Source of the DNA: Spirosoma sp.
Lineage (GTDB): Bacteria > Bacteroidota > Bacteroidia > Cytophagales > Spirosomataceae
Length of the DNA stretch: 64,000 nucleotides
NCBI RefSeq assembly: GCF_026391055.1
Contig: NZ_JAPLET010000022.1
Span: 62,001-126,000 of the forward strand
Direction of reading: 5' to 3'
The notes under the pieces were generated by a model. That model was given only the letters and a program-made list of their open reading frames with translations, made no database searches and was not told where the DNA came from. The translations under genes and the position numbers were made by a program. How positions within the stretch are numbered: position 1 is the stretch's first letter; each line of letters opens with the position of its first letter. Below are positions 18,338-26,424 of the stretch, piece by piece.

Positions 18338-18466
18338 TAACACCGGCGCCCCGAAGTACCGGAGCCTGGGATTTAGATGTTAGGAACACTTATTGGTTTG
18401 ATGAGTTGATAGACTTATGTAGGGTGACCTTAACGGTGCTCTGCCTGATGCAAACCAACTCAACTC

Positions 18467-18790
18467 ATGACCATCGAATTATATAAAGCCCCGGACGCTA
18501 ACAACCCAACCGAACATCCTGAATCGCCTGTGTCCAACGTAGCTGGCGAGCTTCCTGATGATGAGCCGAGTCTGGACTTCGGGAATTTACTGGGGACTTT
18601 TTCATCGCGGGAAGATGCCATTGCGCATATCAACCAGCAGGCCACCGATCAGGGATTGGCCGTTCTTGATACCCAAAGTTCCCCATATAACGAATATACA
18701 CACGTAGAATGGCTGACGGTCATTGTTAAACAGAAAGACCAGTCAACCCAAAACGAAAGCTATTACCTGGTCACAGATGAAGGATATTGA
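18467..18790 (+). CDS. Hypothetical cytoplasmic protein
   Basis: A 107-residue acidic protein with no signal peptide. The N-terminal third is proline- and acid-rich and probably disordered. The rest (FSSREDAIAHINQQATDQGL; EWLTVIVKQKD) looks like a small alpha/beta domain. No family was recognised. It converges on the VIT transporter gene across a long hairpin. Confidence 0.5.
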   Translation: MTIELYKAPDANNPTEHPESPVSNVAGELPDDEPSLDFGNLLGTFSSREDAIAHINQQATDQGLAVLDTQSSPYNEYTHVEWLTVIVKQKDQSTQNESYYLVTDEGY

Positions 18791-18794
18791 GTAG

Positions 18795-18879
18795 TGGAGT
18801 GGTTGATTGGTAGAGTGGGAAATAGTGGAGTAAAGCACTTGCCAGTTGCTATTTCCTACTCTACCAATCAACCACTCCA
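18795..18879. terminator. Long hairpin between convergent genes
   Basis: Arms of 31 bases (18795-18825 and 18849-18879) pair with one G-T wobble around a 23-base loop. They fill the whole space between the plus-strand gene ending at 18790 and the minus-strand gene ending at 18880. It probably stops transcription from both sides. Its low-complexity, repeat-like words suggest an intergenic repeat. Confidence 0.65.
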
Positions 18880-19593
18880 TTAAAACAGCTTGGCCACACC
18901 GAAGGCGGCTGCTGCGGCTAGTGCCCCGATAAACATGACCTTGAACGCACCACCAACGGGCGGTTGTCCAGTGACTTTGCTTTTGAAATAGCCGAAAACA
19001 AACAGGCAAATCAGCGTTAACCCGCAGGAGTATAACAGGGCCTCCTGAGGTACACTATTGAAAAAATAAGGTGCCAGCGGCACCAGACCACCCGTAACGT
19101 AGGCCAAGCCAATGGTTAGGGCACTCTTCGTTGCCCGGTTGGGGTCGGGCTCCTCAAGACCCAGTTCATACTTCATCATGAAATCGATCCACTTTGTTTT
19201 GTCCTTAGCCAGCTCATCGGCGATGGCTATCTGGAGGTCGAGTGGTAAACCCATATCGGCAAATACTTCCCGAACTTCTTCTTTTTCGCGCTCCGGAACG
19301 GTTTCAACTTCGAGTACCTCCCGCCGACGCTCCGATTCATAATGGTCGGCTTCAGTGCGTCCTGCCAGATACCCGCCCAGTCCCATGGCAATAGACCCGG
19401 CAACGATCTCGGCAATGCCCGCTGTAACGACCAGCGTCGAACTGGCAACCGCTCCACTAAGCCCGGCTGCCAGCGCAAACGGGACTGTCAGCCCGTCCGA
19501 CATACCAATGACGATGTCCGAAATGAAATCTGAACTACGAAGGTGCTGTTCGTGGTGGGCTCCGTGTGGGTGACTGTGCTGGGCGTTGGTCAT
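18880..19593 (-). CDS. VIT1/CCC1-family Fe2+/Mn2+ transporter
   Basis: A 237-residue membrane protein. It starts with a His-rich segment (HSHPHGAHHEQH), then SDFISDIVIGMSDGLTVPFALAAGLS, the first helix of the VIT/CCC1 fold. The acidic cytosolic segment (EREKEEVREVFADMG; WIDFMMKYELGLEEPDP) matches the metal-binding loop, and three C-terminal helices follow. Members export iron or manganese from the cytosol by proton antiport. Control is not visible. Confidence 0.9.
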   Translation of the reverse strand: MTNAQHSHPHGAHHEQHLRSSDFISDIVIGMSDGLTVPFALAAGLSGAVASSTLVVTAGIAEIVAGSIAMGLGGYLAGRTEADHYESERRREVLEVETVPEREKEEVREVFADMGLPLDLQIAIADELAKDKTKWIDFMMKYELGLEEPDPNRATKSALTIGLAYVTGGLVPLAPYFFNSVPQEALLYSCGLTLICLFVFGYFKSKVTGQPPVGGAFKVMFIGALAAAAAFGVAKLF

Positions 19594-19714
19594 TCGCTTT
19601 TATGGACTCGATTACGGGAAATAGGGCAGTAAGGTAATCAGGCGAAGCCTTTTTTTGACTTCTCCTGTCACCTTTTTGGACTGACCTACCCAGTTGGGGC
19701 TACTGCCGGCTAAG

Positions 19715-20353
19715 TCAACTCAGGGCAAAAGCATAAATGAGGTAAACGATAAGAAAGCCAAGCCCTGCCAGTACCAAACCGCTGATCCGACGCTTTTTTA
19801 GGAACAGAAGCAAAATAAGTCCCGTCGCTGAAATAAGCGTCATGAAAATGGCGGAACCGTCAATCACCCACCCCCATGATTTTCCGGTATCCCGGCCCTT
19901 GTGCAGGTCGTTCAGTACGGCCACCATACCCATTCGGGTTTCGGTAAGCTGGTAAGATCCGTTATCCCGCTTCACGACGGCGTCAGCGGTATAGCCCGGC
20001 CCCCGGAAAGATACCGATACCTGATCGGTTTCCAGCCGCATATCGCTCACGGCTCCTTTTACTCCGTGGGTGGTGCGAAGGTGTTCGACAATGCCCAGTT
20101 TATTGATGGCGGACGTATCGGCGGTTTTTACCCAGATCAGCGGCACTTTGCCGGTAAACTCATTCGTGCTGAACTGGTCGTCGAACCAGTCGGCATGGTT
20201 GAGCGTCAGTCCCGTAACGGCAAAAAACAGCACGATCACAAAACTGATCATAGACAGGTAAATGTGTAGCCAGCGCGTTACGGCGGCAATCCGGCGTTTT
20301 GCAGCCGTATTGTTCCCTGATTTGGAACGGACGTCGGATGGCTCAGCGGGCAT
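19715..20353 (-). CDS. PepSY-associated membrane protein
   Basis: 212 residues from the ATG at 20353, chosen because it overlaps the upstream ApbE gene by 11 bases; a start at 20398 would overlap by 56. An N-terminal helix (WLHIYLSMISFVIVLFFAVTG) with TLNHADWF is typical of PepSY_TM proteins. A periplasmic PepSY-like domain and two C-terminal helices follow. Such proteins pair with flavin- or iron-related electron transfer modules in the membrane. Overlap with the ApbE gene indicates translational coupling and a shared job. Confidence 0.85.
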   Translation of the reverse strand: MPAEPSDVRSKSGNNTAAKRRIAAVTRWLHIYLSMISFVIVLFFAVTGLTLNHADWFDDQFSTNEFTGKVPLIWVKTADTSAINKLGIVEHLRTTHGVKGAVSDMRLETDQVSVSFRGPGYTADAVVKRDNGSYQLTETRMGMVAVLNDLHKGRDTGKSWGWVIDGSAIFMTLISATGLILLLFLKKRRISGLVLAGLGFLIVYLIYAFALS

Positions 20354-21863
20354 CGCTTTTTTTGCGATAGTCCAGGGCTGCGGTTGTGATTTCGACATTG
20401 CCGGGCAGCGACAGTTGTTTAGGTTTTCCGTTAAAATCCATTTGCTGCTTAATGAGCTGGTAAGTACCGTGTTCGCGGGCAGCTTCGATAAAAACCGTGT
20501 AGTTACCCTGCTTTACAAACTGTCCGGCGTTATCCTTTCCATCCCAGCTCAGGGTATACGCCCCCGGCGAGCGGGTGGCGCTGGTCACCGAAGCCGAAGC
20601 TGCTTCGAAGTCGGGGTTACGGCGCTGGGCGTACCAATCCCGTAATTCGGGGAGCCAGCGCGGTTTGTTATACCAGAGGGCCAGATTACGGACGGGATTC
20701 CCTTTCTCATCTTCTATCCAGATGGCCACAAACGGGCGGTGCGAACGGCCGGGAAACTGCGGCAGCTCTAAGCTGATCAGCACTTCCTGATCGGGATTCC
20801 AAAGCTTGTCTTTTGTTGGCGCAAGGTGCATCAGACGGGCCGTTGTCAGGTCGCTGGATACCGGGATGGCGGTTGCTTCCCAACCGGGGCTTCGGTGCTG
20901 CTGCCCGTTGCTGGTAACGATGAAAAATTCGGTTCCCGGCAGGGTAGCCGCCAGTGCCTCGCTTTCGGCCGGTGTCAGGATGCTGAAGGTCGTTGCCAGT
21001 GCGCCTGCCGTCACCGCATCCGGATGAACGACCGTGGCGCTGGCAATGGCATTGGCTGGCTGGCCCGTTCGCGGGTCGACAATGTGCGAAAACCAGTCAT
21101 CGCCCAACTGAATCCCCCGGCGGTAATTGCCGCTGGTGGCAACGGCCCCGTTCTGCACGGCAAACCGGCTTAGGAGTGCGTGGTTTTCGGCGTCGGCATG
21201 TGGATTGGCTACGCCGACGGGTTCTACCCAGTTCCCCCGAACCACCAGATCGCCACCACCGTTGAGCACAACGCCCTGAACATCGGCAACGGAAAGAGCC
21301 GCTTCGGCTGCCCGTTCGAGTACGTAGCTTTTCGCGAATGTATGCAGCCGGAGGGGAGCCAGACTGAGCCGCGTTGCCGTTTGCTGAGTCGGATTCAGCC
21401 GCCAGTGGCGTTGTTGGGCGTTGTTTACTGCGTGAGCCAAGTCTGCTTCGGCAGGTAGCGTGCCAGTTGTTGCTACACGCTGCCAGACTTGACTGATGGA
21501 CTCTGCCCCGGCGTTAATAGCCCCTGCTGTTCGGTCAAACCACGCATCGAATTGGGCTAATACGGCAAATAAATCCGCCGAAACGTGGGTTGTAACGTTA
21601 TCGGTTGCCGCCCAGCGGCTGAATTCGCTTTCTGGTCGATAACTGCTTAATATCTGGCTTAGCCGTTCGATTTCGGTTAACGCGGCCTGCTCGGCCTGTC
21701 GGGCTGCCGCCAGTGTGGGGGCAATGGCTTTAATAACGAGCGATGTACCCAACACGTTTTCAAGCTGACTGATATACATGCCAGCGCTTGGGCTGGGAGC
21801 TGTTGTGGTTAGGACCGGGGCCATAAGGCTCAACCCGGCCATGCCTATTTTTACCAAAGTCAT
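20343..21863 (-). CDS. FAD:protein FMN transferase (ApbE) fused to DUF2271
   Basis: A 506-residue exported protein. Residues about 30-325 form the ApbE domain (TEIERLSQILSSYRPESEFSRW; VLNGGGDLVVRG; HIVDPRTGQPA; SATVVHPDAV TAGALAT), which attaches FMN to threonines of extracytoplasmic redox proteins. Residues about 340-500 form a DUF2271 domain (PFVAIWIEDEKGNPVRNLALW; SPGAYTLSWDGKDNAG), predicted beta-sandwich. The two domains usually occur as separate genes near PepSY proteins; here they are one chain. The next gene downstream is PepSY and overlaps, which points to a small periplasmic flavin electron transfer module. The flavinylated substrate is not encoded nearby. Confidence 0.9.
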   Translation of the reverse strand: MTLVKIGMAGLSLMAPVLTTTAPSPSAGMYISQLENVLGTSLVIKAIAPTLAAARQAEQAALTEIERLSQILSSYRPESEFSRWAATDNVTTHVSADLFAVLAQFDAWFDRTAGAINAGAESISQVWQRVATTGTLPAEADLAHAVNNAQQRHWRLNPTQQTATRLSLAPLRLHTFAKSYVLERAAEAALSVADVQGVVLNGGGDLVVRGNWVEPVGVANPHADAENHALLSRFAVQNGAVATSGNYRRGIQLGDDWFSHIVDPRTGQPANAIASATVVHPDAVTAGALATTFSILTPAESEALAATLPGTEFFIVTSNGQQHRSPGWEATAIPVSSDLTTARLMHLAPTKDKLWNPDQEVLISLELPQFPGRSHRPFVAIWIEDEKGNPVRNLALWYNKPRWLPELRDWYAQRRNPDFEAASASVTSATRSPGAYTLSWDGKDNAGQFVKQGNYTVFIEAAREHGTYQLIKQQMDFNGKPKQLSLPGNVEITTAALDYRKKSDAR

Positions 21864-22132
21864 TTGTTTAGTTGTCTAGTTGAATGGATCAGGCTTTGCA
21901 ACGCCTTCGTACGGGTGGTGAATGTGCAATAGTCGAGCCGTTTCACAACCAAAGCACAGTCGACCTGACGGGTACGAAAGTGCTATGGTTTCGATAGATC
22001 ACAAACTAAATCAGTCCGAATGACCTTTTTTGGCGGCTAGGTCGACCTTTTTTTTGCCTGAAAGACACAAAAAAACGGGTGGTTGAAGTAGTTGGTTTGC
22101 TCCTTCAAAAGCAACCAGCAGTCGATAGTAGC

Positions 22133-22528
22133 TCACCGGACTCTGGGCTCAATCATATCCCACAGATTCCCGTACAGATCTTCAAAAACAGCAACGGTAC
22201 CGTACTCTTCCTCCACCGGGCCACGTACGAAGCGAATGTTGTGAGCGAGCATGCTGTTGTAATCGCGCCAGAAGTCATCGGTGTGAAGGAATAGAAAAAC
22301 CCGTCCGCCCGTCTGGTTACCCACCCGGCTCTTTTGTTCCTCACCGGAGGCTTTGGCCAGTAATAAACCGGTGCCGGTCGAGCCGGGCGGGGCAACTCGT
22401 ACCCAACGTTTGGTTTCGCTCAAGGCGGTGTCTTCCAGTAAAATGAAGTTGAGTTTTTGGGTATAAAACCGAATGGCTTCGTCATAGTCATCAACGACTA
22501 GCGCAATGTGGGCAATTTGCTGTTTCAT
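22133..22528 (-). CDS. VOC-family (glyoxalase-like) protein
   Basis: A 131-residue single-domain protein with the paired beta-alpha-beta modules of the vicinal oxygen chelate fold: IAHIALVVDDYDEAIRFYTQKL, then TDDFWRDYNSML and FEDLYGNLWDMIEP. Metal ligands would be His8 and the final Glu of the WDMIEP segment. Members include glyoxalase I, dioxygenases and antibiotic-binding proteins; the substrate cannot be told. It precedes the TlpA-like gene by 27 bp going upstream and may share its transcript. Confidence 0.85.
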   Translation of the reverse strand: MKQQIAHIALVVDDYDEAIRFYTQKLNFILLEDTALSETKRWVRVAPPGSTGTGLLLAKASGEEQKSRVGNQTGGRVFLFLHTDDFWRDYNSMLAHNIRFVRGPVEEEYGTVAVFEDLYGNLWDMIEPRVR

Positions 22529-22555
22529 TCAGAATTGGTAGACTAAAAAGGCATG

Positions 22556-23869
22556 TCACTCTGCACTCAACTCCTTTAGTTTGTCTCTCAGTTCATTTCC
22601 CCGCAGGTCTCTGGCCAGAACAATGCCGTTTTTATCGAGAAGTACGGATGTGGGATAGCCCGTAAGCGGGTAGGATTCAACAAGTTTGTTGGTTTTGTCG
22701 GACAGGATTTGTGGCCATTGTACATCCTGTTTTTTTATGAACTTCGTCAGCCGTTCCGGCGAGTCCTGAGCGATACCAATAAATTCGAACCGGTTTTTAT
22801 CAAGTCCTGCATACAGCTTTTTCAGATTCGGAATATCGTCAAGGCACCCCTTGCACCAAGTTCCCCAGAAGTCGACGTACACATACTTGCCTTTATAATC
22901 CGCAAGAGTGATGGGACGTTTGGACGTAAATTCCCGCTCAGCAAAGGGTTTGAACGGATAGCCGGCCTGTAGCGAGTATTCCTGTTTGCCTTCAACGGCA
23001 GGCTCTAATCGTAACACGTTGTTGTAAAAGTCAACCCCCTTATTCTTATAGATAATTCCGGCCAGGCGAACGTTTTCATTGATCTCAATCAATTCGTCTT
23101 CAGAAAGACGCTCATTTTTGGATAAAGACGATAAGTCAGCAAGGCCAATAATGTCAAAGTCGGGCCTGGTGAAACCAAAACTAACTGCCAGATTGTACGT
23201 GTTGCCGCCACGTTTGAGTGTAGCCTGAGCATACTGCGGGAAATTGTAAAAGAAATCACTTCCGAATGTCTTCACCAACATTGGTAAGGATGCCTTTAGT
23301 ACCTTCCCTTTTCGGTAAATCTCGTAGTTGATAAGCGTAAGCTTCTTATATGAGAATGGATTTTTACCCTGAATAACTTCGGGGTAAAAAGCTGTTTCGT
23401 CACTGAAGTCAAGATTATTGTTTGTGTCAATCATTACGGCCCATTTACCCGCTTGTTCATCGAATCCTCTTAGCGTATAAACATAGCATTTAATCGGTTC
23501 TCTGGAAAGTTGGCTGGTATCTGCCGTCAATTTCCAGTATTTCCGAAATTCATTATACTGCGATTTTGTAAACGTTCCCTGAGTGAAATTCTGATAAACG
23601 AGCTGGTTCGTGTTTAGCCAAACCATTGCCTTATCGACATTTATCCAGTTAGCCGGGATTCCCCTCACATTCAAGCACATTTTACGCCATGGCTCTTGAG
23701 TATCCGGGTTAGTTTGACGCTCGTTACCTAATTTTGAAAAACCCGGATTAAATGGCCCATAACCGTCAACTAACGTAAGGGGAAGGGTTGCCGGAGTAGC
23801 CTTCTCTGCCTGGTGGCAACTGTAGAGGACGCTAAAAATCAGCAACAGAGAGAGACTAACCGTTTTCAT
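22556..23869 (-). CDS. TlpA-like thioredoxin-fold lipoprotein
   Basis: 437 residues from the ATG at 23869 (MKTVSLSLLLIFSVLYSC), chosen because it places a lipobox (VLYSC) at the start; a longer frame to 23989 crosses a terminator. The first 290 residues are an unassigned beta-rich region. The last 130 form a TlpA/ResA thioredoxin domain (DYKGKYVYVDFWGTWCKGCLDD; GYPTSVLLDKNG) with the CxxC as C-K-G-C. It should act as a thiol-disulfide oxidoreductase anchored in the envelope. The N-terminal partner domain is common in Bacteroidota versions and has no fixed role. Confidence 0.85.
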   Translation of the reverse strand: MKTVSLSLLLIFSVLYSCHQAEKATPATLPLTLVDGYGPFNPGFSKLGNERQTNPDTQEPWRKMCLNVRGIPANWINVDKAMVWLNTNQLVYQNFTQGTFTKSQYNEFRKYWKLTADTSQLSREPIKCYVYTLRGFDEQAGKWAVMIDTNNNLDFSDETAFYPEVIQGKNPFSYKKLTLINYEIYRKGKVLKASLPMLVKTFGSDFFYNFPQYAQATLKRGGNTYNLAVSFGFTRPDFDIIGLADLSSLSKNERLSEDELIEINENVRLAGIIYKNKGVDFYNNVLRLEPAVEGKQEYSLQAGYPFKPFAEREFTSKRPITLADYKGKYVYVDFWGTWCKGCLDDIPNLKKLYAGLDKNRFEFIGIAQDSPERLTKFIKKQDVQWPQILSDKTNKLVESYPLTGYPTSVLLDKNGIVLARDLRGNELRDKLKELSAE

Positions 23870-23897
23870 GAGGAGGATAGGTTTAGGTAAGCAAATA

Positions 23898-23939
23898 AGC
23901 AAAACGGGCACAGAGTTTTCGCTCCGTGCCCGTTTTGCT
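23898..23939 (-). terminator. Terminator of the FMN reductase gene
   Basis: An 18-bp stem with one G-T pair (23898-23915 and 23922-23939) and a 6-base loop, GC-rich with T-rich outer ends. It lies 21 bases after the stop of the minus-strand reductase gene and before the TlpA-like gene. Confidence 0.7.
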
Positions 23940-23960
23940 ATCGTACGGTTTTTCAGTACG

Positions 23961-24560
23961 TTACCTGTCGGCGAGTTGTTCGTTGCCAACCCACCGCTGC
24001 GCTACGTTCAGGGTGTACTCCAAAAACGCTTTTGCCGTCCGCTCGTATACTTCATGACCGTAAAAGATGCCGTTTTCATCGATGTTCTTGTCCGTCTCGT
24101 GCGACTCGTACAGCTTCGGCGAAATGATGGAGTAGCTGTTTGTGAAGCTGATAATTTTATTCACCACCGTGGTCATATCCAGCGCGGGCTGGCGGCCACC
24201 CCGGCCGTTGGAGATACCCACCATGGCAAACACTTTGTTATCGAACAGTTGCTTGAAACCCGGACCGCCCAACTGATGGATGGTGTTGGTGGCCTGTGGG
24301 GGAGCCGTCCAGTTGTATTCGGGCATGGCAAACAGCACCAGATCAGCCGATTCCCAGGCGCTGATGAGTTCAGCTTGGAAGGGCGTGAGGGCGTCTTTTT
24401 TTACCGATCCCTGGCCAACATACGGTATATCATAGTCTTCGAACGACACAATCGAAACCTCGTGCTGCCCTTCGCTAACCAACAGGTTGCGGATATAGCT
24501 AACAAATCGCAGGGAGTTGCTGTTTTTGCGTGATGAAGTAGAAATCAGCGTGATTTTCAT
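23961..24560 (-). CDS. NAD(P)H-dependent FMN reductase family protein
   Basis: A 199-residue flavodoxin-like protein. It starts MKITLISTSSRKNSNSLRF (phosphate-binding loop), has FAMPEYNWTAPPQATNTIHQL (FMN isoalloxazine loop) and GISNGRGGRQPALD. This is the SsuE/chromate-reductase type that reduces FMN, quinones or azo compounds in the cytosol. It is a single gene with its own terminator. The physiological substrate cannot be judged. Confidence 0.88.
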   Translation of the reverse strand: MKITLISTSSRKNSNSLRFVSYIRNLLVSEGQHEVSIVSFEDYDIPYVGQGSVKKDALTPFQAELISAWESADLVLFAMPEYNWTAPPQATNTIHQLGGPGFKQLFDNKVFAMVGISNGRGGRQPALDMTTVVNKIISFTNSYSIISPKLYESHETDKNIDENGIFYGHEVYERTAKAFLEYTLNVAQRWVGNEQLADR

Positions 24561-24694
24561 TTTTTCAATTCAGTCAATTTGATAGGAAACCGATGTGTTA
24601 AGGCTTTAGTTTCAGCCGATAAAAGCTGGCCATCATTGCAACGGACAGCGTAAAGAACGGGTCTATTAGTGCATACTCTTAATGAACACGTACG

Positions 24695-25063
24695 ATGGTT
24701 AAGTTACTGCCGGCTCTGCTATTACTTGTCGGTTTTGCCCACGGGCAATCGCCAATGGCGTTTATTCGCCTGGACTCACTACCGGAAGTGCGTTCTGACA
24801 CGCTTTTTCTGCAGGAGATTCATACGCCATTCAGGCGTTCACCCGGTATGATGCCCACGAGCCGACCGAGAAACTCCTTCTATCGGTATCCAACTGATCT
24901 TCCCAATGTGGTGCGGGCTACGCTGGATAATATGCCCGTAAAAGTCCCGGATTCATCCACGTACTACACCATGCTGCGGTCATTAAGACAGCCCTATAGA
25001 CTGGTTGAACCACCTGCTCCGTTGCCGAAGATGCTGCCGCCAACCCTTCCGAAAAAACATTGA
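24695..25063 (+). CDS. Hypothetical small exported protein
   Basis: 122 residues with a clear signal peptide ending at AHGQS. The mature part is short, basic and proline-rich (RRSPGMMPTSRPRNSFY; EPPAPLPKMLPPTLPKK) and has no recognised domain. The frame ends in a long hairpin shared with a convergent gene, supporting that it is expressed as a unit. Confidence 0.55.
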   Translation: MVKLLPALLLLVGFAHGQSPMAFIRLDSLPEVRSDTLFLQEIHTPFRRSPGMMPTSRPRNSFYRYPTDLPNVVRATLDNMPVKVPDSSTYYTMLRSLRQPYRLVEPPAPLPKMLPPTLPKKH

Positions 25064-25081
25064 AGAGTGGGGTACAGTCAA

Positions 25082-25150
25082 TCTGATTCGGTTCGGATAA
25101 ACAAACACCATCTCCAGGAAATGGTGTTTGTTTATCCGAACCGAATCAGA
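25082..25150. terminator. Long perfect hairpin between convergent genes
   Basis: A perfect 30-bp inverted repeat (25082-25111 and 25121-25150) with a 9-base loop, between the plus-strand gene ending 25063 and the minus-strand gene ending 25165. It is likely a bidirectional terminator. Confidence 0.7.
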
Positions 25151-25164
25151 CGATTACCGTCTAG

Positions 25165-26286
25165 TTAGTACGATAACGCCTGTGCCAGGTCGTTGATCAG
25201 GTCCTCGGAGTGTTCGAGACCAATGGAGAGACGTAGCAGATTTTTTGGGGTGGCGGAGGTAGGGCCTTCCACACTCGCCCGGTGTTCAATTAAACTCTCG
25301 ACACCGCCCAGACTGGTAGCACGGGTGAATAGTTTCAGTTTGCCAATAAACTGAATGGCTTCATCGACCCCGCCCTTCACCTGAACGGAGAGCATGGCAC
25401 CCGGCCCGTTCATCTGCTGGTGAATCAGCGCCCGGTCCGGATGATTAAGTAAGCCTGGGTAATGAACTTTTTCTACGGCCGGGTGCCCATCCAGAAATTC
25501 GGCTACGGCCTGAGCCGTCAGACTTTGTGCCCTCACGCGAACGCCCAGTGTCTTAAGTCCCCGGCTCACCAGCCAGCAGTCGAACGGTGAGGGTACCGCC
25601 CCCGACAGTCCCTGTAATAGCCGCACCCGCTGCGCAAATTCATCATTTCGTTTAAAGACCAGCGCCCCGCCCAGCACGTCGGAATGACCGCTGAAGTATT
25701 TGGTGGTCGAGTGCATGACAATATCGCAATTCAGGTCGAGGGGCCGTTGGAGCACCGGCGTTGCCCAGGTGTTGTCGCACACGCAAAGGGCTCCGGCATC
25801 GTGCGCCAGTCGACTTACCGTCAGCAAATCTGTTATAGTCAGCATTGGGTTGGAGGGCGTTTCGCACCACACAATGCGGGTATTCTCGTGGATGGACGAC
25901 TCAACGGCATCGAGGTCGCTCATGTCGACGCGCGTATATGTCAGTCCCCAGGGGTGAAAAACCTGTTCGAGCAGTGCGGGTGTGCCGTAGTAGGCATCGG
26001 TCGACAGAAGCACATGGTCGCCGGGGCGAAGTGCCTGAAAAAGCGTCATGGTCGCGGCCTGACCGGAGCCAAACGCCATACCTACCGCTCCACCTTCGAG
26101 TAGCGTAATCGCTTTTTCCAGTGCTTCGCGGGTGGGGTTGTTTGGGCGGGTGTAGGTATACTCTCCAACCAGTTCATTGGTTTCGTTGCGGGCGAACGTA
26201 GTGGAGAGATGAATAGGCGGAGCGACTGCTCCGGTTTCCGGGTTGGACTGATGGGTAGCGCGGAGAGCGAGGGTATCGAAGTGCAT
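25165..26286 (-). CDS. Trans-sulfuration PLP enzyme (cystathionine gamma-synthase/lyase family)
   Basis: A 373-residue Cys/Met-metabolism fold I enzyme. It has PIHLSTTFARNE and YTYTRPNNPTREALEKAI at the start, and GSGQAATMTLFQAL. Its phosphate and PLP loop is CDNTWATPVLQRPLDL. The PLP lysine lies in MHSTTKYFSGHSDVLGGA, near residue 195. It should act on cystathionine, O-acyl-homoserine or methionine in the cytosol. The subfamilies (MetB, MetC, Mgl) are hard to separate by motif, so the exact reaction is left open. It stands alone. Confidence 0.9.
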   Translation of the reverse strand: MHFDTLALRATHQSNPETGAVAPPIHLSTTFARNETNELVGEYTYTRPNNPTREALEKAITLLEGGAVGMAFGSGQAATMTLFQALRPGDHVLLSTDAYYGTPALLEQVFHPWGLTYTRVDMSDLDAVESSIHENTRIVWCETPSNPMLTITDLLTVSRLAHDAGALCVCDNTWATPVLQRPLDLNCDIVMHSTTKYFSGHSDVLGGALVFKRNDEFAQRVRLLQGLSGAVPSPFDCWLVSRGLKTLGVRVRAQSLTAQAVAEFLDGHPAVEKVHYPGLLNHPDRALIHQQMNGPGAMLSVQVKGGVDEAIQFIGKLKLFTRATSLGGVESLIEHRASVEGPTSATPKNLLRLSIGLEHSEDLINDLAQALSY

Positions 26287-26424
26287 AAGCGGAAAGAACC
26301 GAAAAGCGGCCCATTTTTTGTATACGGAAGTTCAGGAGTTCCTGTGGCCATTACGCCATACGTTACTCAAATAGTTCGCTAGGGTGTTCTTCTTTTTTCT
26401 CCCCATTGGAATTAACAGGCTGGA

